DNA of 6,275 nt, from positions 1 to 6,275 of the forward strand of contig CAAGMP010000285.1 in assembly GCA_900771065.1 (NCBI GenBank), given 5' to 3'. Below are positions 1 through 5,727 of this stretch, one piece after another. This stretch comes from an uncultured Acinetobacter sp. (lineage in GTDB: Bacteria; Pseudomonadota; Gammaproteobacteria; Pseudomonadales; Moraxellaceae). The translations under genes were made by a program, and so were the position numbers. Every line of letters begins with the position of its first letter. Within the stretch, counting starts at the first letter, position 1. The notes below the pieces were generated by a model. It saw only the letters and a program-made list of their open reading frames with translations. It had not been told where the DNA came from and searched no databases.

Positions 1-14
1 GTAAATTTTATTTA

Positions 15-90
15 GTCCCTATCGTCTAGAGGCCTAGGACATCGCCCTTTCACGGCGGTAACCGGGGTTCGAATCCCCGTAGGGACGCCA
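15..90 (+). tRNA. tRNA-Glu (anticodon UUC), first copy
   Basis: This is a complete 76-nt cloverleaf. The acceptor strands GTCCCTA (15-21) and TAGGGAC (80-86) pair fully, followed by discriminator G87 and an encoded CCA (88-90). The anticodon stem TCGCC/GGCGG includes a closing T-G wobble pair and holds the loop CTTTCAC (47-53), with anticodon TTC at 49-51, which reads GAA and GAG. The T arm is CGGGG, TTCGAAT, CCCCG (63-79). The sequence closely resembles the E. coli tRNA-Glu as I remember it. Only 14 bp precede it in the window, so its promoter is outside. It is probably co-transcribed with the second copy. Confidence 0.98.
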
Positions 91-128
91 TAAAATATGG
101 TTTTAAAATTTTACTCTGCTATTTATTT

Positions 129-204
129 GTCCCTATCGTCTAGAGGCCTAGGACATCGCCCTTTCACGGCGGTAACCGGGGTTCGAATCCCCGTAGGGAC
201 GCCA
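129..204 (+). tRNA. tRNA-Glu (anticodon UUC), second identical copy
   Basis: This copy matches the one at 15-90 base for base over all 76 nt, including the encoded CCA at 202-204; the anticodon TTC is at 163-165. The 38-bp spacer (91-128) is AT-rich, has no hairpin followed by a T-run and no obvious promoter. I therefore infer one precursor transcript processed by RNase P and 3' nucleases. A terminator hairpin follows within 10 bp of the CCA end. Confidence 0.98.
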
Positions 205-210
205 AATTCT

Positions 211-241
211 AAAAAGCTCAAGTACAGACTTGAGCTTTTTT
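211..241. terminator. Bidirectional intrinsic terminator between the tRNA-Glu pair and yejF
   Basis: The 9-bp perfect stem AGCTCAAGT (215-223) / ACTTGAGCT (228-236) encloses the loop ACAG. It is flanked by four A on the left (211-214) and five T on the right (237-241), and these can extend the stem. Read on either strand it is a hairpin followed by a U-tract. It can therefore end both the rightward tRNA transcript and the leftward yej operon. The TAA stop codon of yejF (240-242) lies inside the T-tract, so the gene has practically no 3' untranslated gap before the hairpin. Confidence 0.9.
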
Positions 242-1814
242 ATTTCAAATAAGCTTCAATCAAACTTTTCGTATAAATTTCTTGAGGTTGCTTAAACAAT
301 AATTTTGTTGGTTGTTGTTCAATGACTACCCCATTTTTTAATACTACAACAAAATGACATAATGCTTTAATCACATTTAAATCGTGACTAATCACCAAAT
401 AAGTTATGTGATATTTCATTTGTAATTGTTGCAATAAATGTACAATTGATTGTGCTGTTGTTTGATCTAATGCCGAAGTTGGTTCATCTAAAATAATCAT
501 TTTAGGTTGTAAAATTAAAGCACGGGCAATAGCAACGCGCTGGCGCTGTCCACCCGATAATTGATGTGGATAATGGTGCTTTAAATCATTCGATAATTCA
601 ACTTGCTGTAATATATAATCAATTTGATGATTTATTTCAATTAAGTTTTTACCTTGTGTTTTTAAGCCTTCAGTTAAAATTTGTGCAACAGTAAAACGAG
701 GATTCAAACTACTCAATACATCTTGGAAAACCATTTGAAAATGTGGTCGTAATGACTTCAATTGTTTTTCAGAAAATGTATGTAGTGGATAATCCATAAA
801 AAAAATTTCACCTTGACTTTGAACAAAACGTGCAATTGCCAAAGCCAAACTTGTTTTTCCAGAGCCACTTTCCCCAATTACACCTAAAGACTGACCTGCA
901 TATAATGTAATATGACATGGTTCTAATACCGTTTTAACCAGTGACTTTTGCCAGAACCATTTGTTTTTACAAGGATATTGAACTGTAAACTGGTTTAATT
1001 TAAGCAAACATTGTTTTGGTTCAATTGTGACAGCATCACCCAAATCACGGTTTAATAAAGTTTGCGTATAAAGTTGTTTCGGTTGGGTAAAAATTTCTGT
1101 TGCTGATGCATATTCAACACAACGACCTTGTTGCATCACCAAGACATCATCAGCATAATTTTTCACTATTTTCAGATCATGACTAATTAAAATCATGCTC
1201 ATATTATATTTTTTTTGTAGATTTTTTAATAAAGTTAAAATTTGCTGTTGTAAATAAGCGTCTAATGCCGTTGTTGGTTCATCTGCAATTAAAATTTTGG
1301 GGTTAAGCGCCAAAGCTGCTGCAATCATGACGCGTTGGCGCTGCCCACCTGATAATTGATGCGGATAGCACGATAAAATCTGTTCAGCTTGGTTAATTCC
1401 AACATCATTGAGCAAATCAAGAATACGCTGCTTAATTTGCTGTTTAGATAAATCACGTAAAACCAACATTTCACCAATGATTTTTTCAACACGATGTAAA
1501 GGATTTAATGCCATCATGGGTTCTTGAAAAATTAAAGCAATTTGCTGTCCGCGCAATTTAATTTTTTCATTTTCAGATAAAGTCAGTAAATTTTCTTGCT
1601 CAAAATAAATTTGACCTTGTACCGTCAATTCTTGAGCCAATAAATTTAAAATAGCCAATGCAGTTAACGATTTTCCAGAACCACTTTGCCCCACCAATGC
1701 TAAAGTTTGACCACGTTCTAAGCAAAAACTCAGCTCTAAAATTAACTGTTTTTCTGCATACGATACGGTTAATTTTTTGACTTGTAATATTTTATTTTCT
1801 TGGATCAAAGGCAT
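240..1814 (-). CDS. yejF: Peptide ABC transporter, fused double ATP-binding protein (YejF type)
   Basis: This is the ATPase of a YejABEF-type oligopeptide importer, acting on the cytoplasmic face of the inner membrane. It has 524 residues from the ATG at 1814 and two full nucleotide-binding domains in tandem, the usual YejF layout in place of separate OppD and OppF. Domain 1 has Walker A GQSGSGKS (42-49), the Q-loop in IFQEP (Q97), signature LSGGQRQR (154-161), Walker B ILIADEP (174-180) and H-loop ISHD (210-213). Domain 2 has GESGSGKT (314-321), Q364, LSGGQRQR (419-426), MIILDEP (439-445) and ISHD (475-478). Both catalytic glutamates and both H-loop histidines are present, so both sites look active. 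I chose the ATG at 1814 because GGAG lies 12 nt upstream. A TTG at 1832 would add six residues but has no ribosome-binding site. The gene overlaps yejE by 23 nt and is the last gene of the operon. Confidence 0.95.
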   Translation of the reverse strand: MPLIQENKILQVKKLTVSYAEKQLILELSFCLERGQTLALVGQSGSGKSLTALAILNLLAQELTVQGQIYFEQENLLTLSENEKIKLRGQQIALIFQEPMMALNPLHRVEKIIGEMLVLRDLSKQQIKQRILDLLNDVGINQAEQILSCYPHQLSGGQRQRVMIAAALALNPKILIADEPTTALDAYLQQQILTLLKNLQKKYNMSMILISHDLKIVKNYADDVLVMQQGRCVEYASATEIFTQPKQLYTQTLLNRDLGDAVTIEPKQCLLKLNQFTVQYPCKNKWFWQKSLVKTVLEPCHITLYAGQSLGVIGESGSGKTSLALAIARFVQSQGEIFFMDYPLHTFSEKQLKSLRPHFQMVFQDVLSSLNPRFTVAQILTEGLKTQGKNLIEINHQIDYILQQVELSNDLKHHYPHQLSGGQRQRVAIARALILQPKMIILDEPTSALDQTTAQSIVHLLQQLQMKYHITYLVISHDLNVIKALCHFVVVLKNGVVIEQQPTKLLFKQPQEIYTKSLIEAYLK

Positions 1815-2802
1815 CACGTGCAGCTTCTCCAATATAAATTAATAAGGACAAAACCAAAGCTAAACTAAAAAATCCTGATAAAGCCAACCAAGGTGCATTT
1901 AAATTATTTTTTCCTTGTAATAATAATTCACCTAAAGACGGCGCATCGGGCGGTAAACCATAACCTAAAAAATCAAGTGCGGTTAATGCGGTAATATTTG
2001 CCGTTAAAATAAAAGGAAATTGCGATAAACTCGAACTCATTGCATTGGGTAAAATATGACGAAAAATAATATGAAAGTCAGATAAACCCATACCACGTGC
2101 GGCACGAACATAGTCTAATTGTCTAGCGCGTAAAAACTCAGCACGAACAAAACCGACTAAAGTTGTCCACCCAAAAAATAACATAATCAAAAATAGCCAA
2201 TAAATATTTGGAGTGAAAAATCCAACTAAAATCATGACCATAAATAGCATGGGCAAACCACCCCAAATTTCAACTAAACGCTGCCCAATTAAATCAATCC
2301 ATCCCCCGTAATAACCTTGAATTGCACCAATCACAATACCCAAAATACTTGAAGCAAATGTCAATGCCAAACCAAAACACAAAGAAAGGCGCAAACCATA
2401 TAAAATACGTGCCAATACATCTCGTCCTTGATCATCCGTTCCTAACCAATTTTGCGTTGTGGGGGGAGATGGGACGGGTACCGTCAATTCTAAGTTAGGC
2501 GTTTGATCTGAGAAGCGAATTAAAGTCCACAGCATCCAACCTTGCTGTTGAATCATACTTTGTACCACAGGGTCTTTATAATCTGCTTCCGTTTCAAATA
2601 CTCCACCAAATGTGGTTTCTGGATAAACTTGAAAAATGGGAAAATATGCTTGTTCTTTATACTGAATAAACAAAGGTTTATCATTGGCAATCAATTCAGG
2701 ACATAAAGTGCAAATAAAAATTAGCACAAATAAAATAAAACAGCCAAAACCCAATTTATTTTTTCGAAAACGCTGTAACTTTGAAGTGAATAACGAAGAC
2801 AT
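1792..2802 (-). CDS. yejE: Peptide ABC transporter, inner-membrane permease (YejE type)
   Basis: This is one of the two channel subunits of the Yej oligopeptide importer (336 residues, DppC/OppC class). It has an N-terminal membrane segment at about 19-35 and then a long periplasmic stretch (about 40-115) ending in GTDDQGRDVLAR (121-132), a hallmark of OppC/YejE proteins. Further membrane segments lie at about 137-161, 180-196, 202-220, 261-281 and 306-324. The cytoplasmic EAA loop that docks on the ATPase is at about 231-254, with AARGMGLSDFHIIFRHILPN. The C-terminus GEAARDAFDPRK is typical of the family. The ATG directly abuts the yejB stop (TAAATG). Only a weak GGGG lies 10 nt upstream, so translation probably depends on termination at yejB. 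The long first periplasmic loop is normal for YejE, not an insertion. Confidence 0.95.
   Translation of the reverse strand: MSSLFTSKLQRFRKNKLGFGCFILFVLIFICTLCPELIANDKPLFIQYKEQAYFPIFQVYPETTFGGVFETEADYKDPVVQSMIQQQGWMLWTLIRFSDQTPNLELTVPVPSPPTTQNWLGTDDQGRDVLARILYGLRLSLCFGLALTFASSILGIVIGAIQGYYGGWIDLIGQRLVEIWGGLPMLFMVMILVGFFTPNIYWLFLIMLFFGWTTLVGFVRAEFLRARQLDYVRAARGMGLSDFHIIFRHILPNAMSSSLSQFPFILTANITALTALDFLGYGLPPDAPSLGELLLQGKNNLNAPWLALSGFFSLALVLSLLIYIGEAARDAFDPRK
1827..1830 (-). promoter_or_regulatory. Probable ribosome-binding site for yejF
   Basis: GGAG, read on the minus strand and followed by AAG, ends 12 nt before the ATG at 1814. The spacing is longer than ideal, but it is the only good match near the candidate starts. 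It supports ATG 1814 over TTG 1832, which has only AT-rich sequence upstream. It lies inside the last codons of yejE, so translation of the two genes is probably coupled. Confidence 0.55.
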
Positions 2803-3867
2803 TTATTGAATGCCCCGAGCGCTAAAATCAATACGTGGATCAACTAAGTGATAACAAATATCGCTAATTAAACGTAAAATCAAACCCAATAAAGTAAAAA
2901 TAAATAAAGTCGCAAAAATTACAGGATAATCACGCTGTGTAATTGCTTCAAAACCCAATAAAGCCAAACCATCTAAATTAAAAATAATTTCAATAAATAA
3001 ATTACCAACAAAAAAAATGCCAATTAATGCTTCAGGTAAACCTGCTATTACAATTAACATCGCATTACGAAAAACATGACTATATAACACTTGAGATTCA
3101 GTCAAGCCTTTTGCACGAGCAGCCAAAACATATTGTTTATTTAATTCTTCAATAAATGAATATTTGGTTAAATAAGTTAAACTTGCAAAACCACCAATTG
3201 TCATCGCGCAAATTGGCAATGCCATATGCCAAAAATAATCTTTAATTTTCCCCCAAACAGACAATTCAGCAAAATTTTCTGAAACCAACCCTTGTAATGG
3301 AAACCATTTCCAATACGAATCACCTGCAAAAAACACAATTAAAACAATGGCAAAAACAAAAGCAGGAATGGCATAACCTACTGCTAACAGTAACGAAGTC
3401 GCGCGGTCAAAGCATAAACCTTGTTGACGTGCTTTTTGAATCCCCAACGGAATTGACACCAAATAAATAAATAGCGTACTCCATAAACCTAAGGAAATGG
3501 AAACGGGCAATTTTTGCCAAATAAGATTGGTCACAGACTGATCTTTAAAAAAACTCATTCCAAAATCAAGCTGTAAATAGTTTTTGAGCATTTGCCAAAA
3601 TCGTGTTGACATGGGTTGATCAAAGCCATATTGAACACGTAATTGCTCAATCATTTCATCGGTTAAACCTTGTGCCCCTTGATATTGATATGATGCTGTT
3701 GTGGTTTCAGCAGATTGGACGCCTATACCTTGAAATTGTTGTGCTTGTTGAATGGCTTGTTCAATTGGACCACCGGGGGCAATTTGAATAACAACAAAAT
3801 TAATTAATAAAATGCAAAATAAAGTCGGAATCATCAGCAATAAGCGCTTTAAAATATAACTACCCAA
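2803..3867 (-). CDS. yejB: Peptide ABC transporter, inner-membrane permease (YejB type), TTG start
   Basis: This is the second channel subunit (354 residues, DppB/OppB class), pairing with YejE. The first membrane segment (about 9-31) runs into IAPGGP (29-34), the conserved OppB/YejB motif after helix 1. A periplasmic stretch (about 35-110) follows, Gln-rich at 36-67, with QYGFDQP at 79-85. More membrane segments lie at about 123-145, 156-181, 214-234, 271-296 and 316-338. The EAA loop is at 246-270 (AARAKGLTESQVLYSHVFRNAM), and the tail contains LVDPRIDF (341-348), common in YejB. The start is TTG at 3865-3867: AAGGG sits 9 nt upstream, and the in-frame yejA stop rules out a longer form. The first ATG, at codon 12, would remove part of helix 1. 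The gene follows yejA by 12 nt. Confidence 0.94.
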   Translation of the reverse strand: MGSYILKRLLLMIPTLFCILLINFVVIQIAPGGPIEQAIQQAQQFQGIGVQSAETTTASYQYQGAQGLTDEMIEQLRVQYGFDQPMSTRFWQMLKNYLQLDFGMSFFKDQSVTNLIWQKLPVSISLGLWSTLFIYLVSIPLGIQKARQQGLCFDRATSLLLAVGYAIPAFVFAIVLIVFFAGDSYWKWFPLQGLVSENFAELSVWGKIKDYFWHMALPICAMTIGGFASLTYLTKYSFIEELNKQYVLAARAKGLTESQVLYSHVFRNAMLIVIAGLPEALIGIFFVGNLFIEIIFNLDGLALLGFEAITQRDYPVIFATLFIFTLLGLILRLISDICYHLVDPRIDFSARGIQ

Positions 3868-3876
3868 CGTCGTTGA

Positions 3877-3881
3877 CCCTT
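3877..3881 (-). promoter_or_regulatory. Ribosome-binding site for yejB, overlapping the yejA stop codon
   Basis: AAGGG on the minus strand ends 9 nt before the TTG start of yejB. Its two A residues belong to the TAA stop of yejA (3880-3882). It is the best ribosome-binding site at any junction of the operon and decides the unusual TTG start. The overlap implies that a ribosome finishing yejA covers the site, which would link translation of the two genes. Confidence 0.75.
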
Positions 3882-5724
3882 ATTTTTTTAAATATTGATT
3901 AATTTTTTGTGCTTTTTGCGGATCACTCCACCAATAATCTAAACCAACCGATAATTTCGGTTGTATTTTAGGTTGTTGATACATATTCCAATAAGCATAC
4001 CATTGTTGTGCTTTGCCATAAGTTGGAATTTGATAATAACCTGCACGTAACAAGCGATCGAGTGATTGACTATAAGCAACTAATTGCGTTCGGTTTTGTG
4101 CTTGAATTATTCCTTGAATCATGGCATCTACTGCCACATTTTGAATACCCGAATAATTATAATTATTTGGCTGATTTGCAGCTGCACTACTCCATAATTG
4201 TTTTTGTTCATTTCCAGGAGTAAGCGATTGCGGCATGGCTTCTAAAATAATATCAAAATCATATTTTCTTTTACGTTCCATATATTGTGGCAAATCAACT
4301 TTACGAATATTTACCCTCATGCCCAATTTTCTTAAATTACGCACAAAAGGCAATAAAGTTCGCTGCACATCATCTTGATAAACTAAAAACTCAAATTGCA
4401 CAGGTTTTTTTTGAGGATTAAACAATTGACCTTTTTGGTAAAAATACCCAGCATTTAATAAAATTTGACGTGCAGTTAATAGCCCTGAACGATTAAAACC
4501 TGTGCCATCGCTGACAGGATAACGCCAATTTTTCAACACACCTTGTTTTTGTACTGGATGTAGCTTTTTTAAATAAGGCGTTAAAATGTCCAATTCCGCT
4601 TTACTCGGTAAACCTTTGGCTTCAAGCTCACTATTGGAAAAAAAGCTTTGTAAACGTTGATATTGACCATAAAATAAAGCTTTATTTTGCCATTCAAAAT
4701 CATAAATTAAGGTTAAAGCTTGGCGAAAATAAATATCTTTAAAATCATTTCGACGTGTATTCAAGACAAAACTTTGCGTTGGAATAGGCAATTGATGTTG
4801 ATAAACATACTGCTTAATTAAACCTTGTTTTACCGCAGGAAATTGATATTGAGTGACCCAATTTTTGACTGTTGTTTCGTGATGTAAAGTATATTCACCT
4901 GCTTTAAAGGCTTCAAAAGCAATATCTGAATTGCGATAATAAACATATTTTAAACGATCAAAATTATAACGACCTCGATTTACAGGCAAGTTTTTTGCCC
5001 AATAATTTGGATTTCGACGGTAAGAAATAGAACGCCCTGCTTGAATTTGATCGAGCAAATAAGGTCCTGAACCTAAAATGGGCTGTAAATATAAACGTGA
5101 AAAATCTTTTTTTTGCCAGTCTTGTTTTGAGTAAATAGGAAGTTGTGCCAAAATTAATGGCATTTCTAAATTATGTTTCGACTTAAAAGTAATTTTGATT
5201 TTTTCAGGCGATAAAACTTGGATTTCTTTGACATCAGCCAAATACATTTGTAAACCCAAGTTTGATTTTAAACGAAATGTATCGAAACTGAATTTAACAT
5301 CATGCGCTGTTAGTCGAGAGCCATCACTAAATTTTGCTTGCGGATTCAAATGAAAAATCACAGAATCCATTTTTTCCAAATCATAAGTAACTTGCTGCGC
5401 CAGCAAAGGATACATCACATTTGGTTCATCTAAAGACCGACTCATTAAAGTGTCAAATAAATACACTGTGCCTTCTGCAGCTGTTCCTTTACCATTCATG
5501 GCATTTAAATTATCAAACGTCCCTTCTACCGCTTGCGTTAAATATCCACCTTTAGGTGCTTGCGCATTTGCATAAGGCATGACATTTAAGTGAGTATATT
5601 TTGCGACACTACGAATAGCTAAAAAAGGTGTGGTTTGCACAGCTGCCCATGTAGATGGGACAACAAATAAAAGAATCAATGCAAGACCACAGCTTGCATT
5701 GATTTTTGGTTTAAAGTGAAACAT
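3880..5724 (-). CDS. yejA: Periplasmic oligopeptide-binding protein of the ABC importer (YejA type, SBP family 5)
   Basis: This is the soluble periplasmic receptor that binds oligopeptides and delivers them to YejB/YejE. It has 614 residues, the usual size for YejA. A Sec signal peptide covers residues 1-27: basic start (MFHFKPK), hydrophobic core about 12-22, and a likely cleavage after TWA. There is no lipobox at the cleavage site; the only nearby Cys (12) lies within the core. Family-5 features are KFSDGSRLTAHDVKFSFD (131-148), LGSGPYLL (217-224), RNPNYW (237-242) and DIAFEAFKAGEYTL (267-280). The YejA-type block FYGQYQRLQSFFSNSELEAK is at 351-370, and the C-terminal part has DYWWSDPQKA (596-605). 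The ATG is 3 nt after the LysM gene's stop and no Shine-Dalgarno sequence is visible; the in-frame TAA two codons upstream fixes the start. Family members bind peptides, and in E. coli YejA serves microcin C uptake. The ligand here cannot be read from sequence and could be cell-wall peptides. Confidence 0.94.
   Translation of the reverse strand: MFHFKPKINASCGLALILLFVVPSTWAAVQTTPFLAIRSVAKYTHLNVMPYANAQAPKGGYLTQAVEGTFDNLNAMNGKGTAAEGTVYLFDTLMSRSLDEPNVMYPLLAQQVTYDLEKMDSVIFHLNPQAKFSDGSRLTAHDVKFSFDTFRLKSNLGLQMYLADVKEIQVLSPEKIKITFKSKHNLEMPLILAQLPIYSKQDWQKKDFSRLYLQPILGSGPYLLDQIQAGRSISYRRNPNYWAKNLPVNRGRYNFDRLKYVYYRNSDIAFEAFKAGEYTLHHETTVKNWVTQYQFPAVKQGLIKQYVYQHQLPIPTQSFVLNTRRNDFKDIYFRQALTLIYDFEWQNKALFYGQYQRLQSFFSNSELEAKGLPSKAELDILTPYLKKLHPVQKQGVLKNWRYPVSDGTGFNRSGLLTARQILLNAGYFYQKGQLFNPQKKPVQFEFLVYQDDVQRTLLPFVRNLRKLGMRVNIRKVDLPQYMERKRKYDFDIILEAMPQSLTPGNEQKQLWSSAAANQPNNYNYSGIQNVAVDAMIQGIIQAQNRTQLVAYSQSLDRLLRAGYYQIPTYGKAQQWYAYWNMYQQPKIQPKLSVGLDYWWSDPQKAQKINQYLKK
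5644..5724 (-). other. Sec signal peptide of YejA
   Basis: Codons 1-27 encode a short basic N-region (K5, K7), a hydrophobic core GLALILLFVV (13-22), a helix-breaking PS, and a T-W-A site obeying the small-residue rule at -3 and -1. Cleavage is predicted after A27, leaving a mature protein starting AVQTTP. This supports a free periplasmic protein rather than a lipoprotein. Confidence 0.8.
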
Positions 5725-5727
5725 AAT

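Larger units (their letters stand above)
15..204 (+). repeat. Direct repeat formed by the tandem tRNA-Glu genes
   Basis: The units 15-90 and 129-204 are identical, and the identity stops exactly at the mature tRNA ends: flanking bases differ on both sides (A/T before, T/A after). This fits a gene duplication kept identical by selection or gene conversion, with drift in the flanks. Recombination between the copies could delete or add one 114-bp unit. Confidence 0.9.

Noticed and set aside
91..128. Spacer between the two tRNA genes as a possible promoter or small RNA
   Set aside because: It is 38 bp of AT-rich sequence with no credible -35/-10 pair and no hairpin. It is best explained as a processed spacer of a tandem tRNA transcript.
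15..204. tRNA-Glu genes as the attachment site of an integrated island
   Set aside because: No integrase, no partial tRNA repeat and no phage or plasmid gene is visible on the downstream side; the neighbouring operon looks native in composition.
2461..2478. G-rich tract on the + strand (six G, then GGG, then GGG), a possible G-quadruplex
   Set aside because: Only three G-runs are present, and the run of six is too short to supply two runs with a loop. It is explained by proline codons of the PVPSPP segment before the GTDDQGRD motif of YejE.
2560..2690. Possible foreign insertion in the first periplasmic loop of YejE
   Set aside because: A long loop between helix 1 and the GTDDQGRD motif is usual for YejE proteins, and its codon use matches the rest of the gene.
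3603..3791. Open reading frame of 62 codons on the + strand
   Set aside because: It lies wholly antisense within yejB, shows no recognisable domain, and the opposite strand encodes a conserved permease. It is a shadow frame.
4008..4223. Open reading frame of 71 codons on the + strand
   Set aside because: It lies wholly antisense within yejA, with no recognisable domain or family resemblance. It is a shadow frame.
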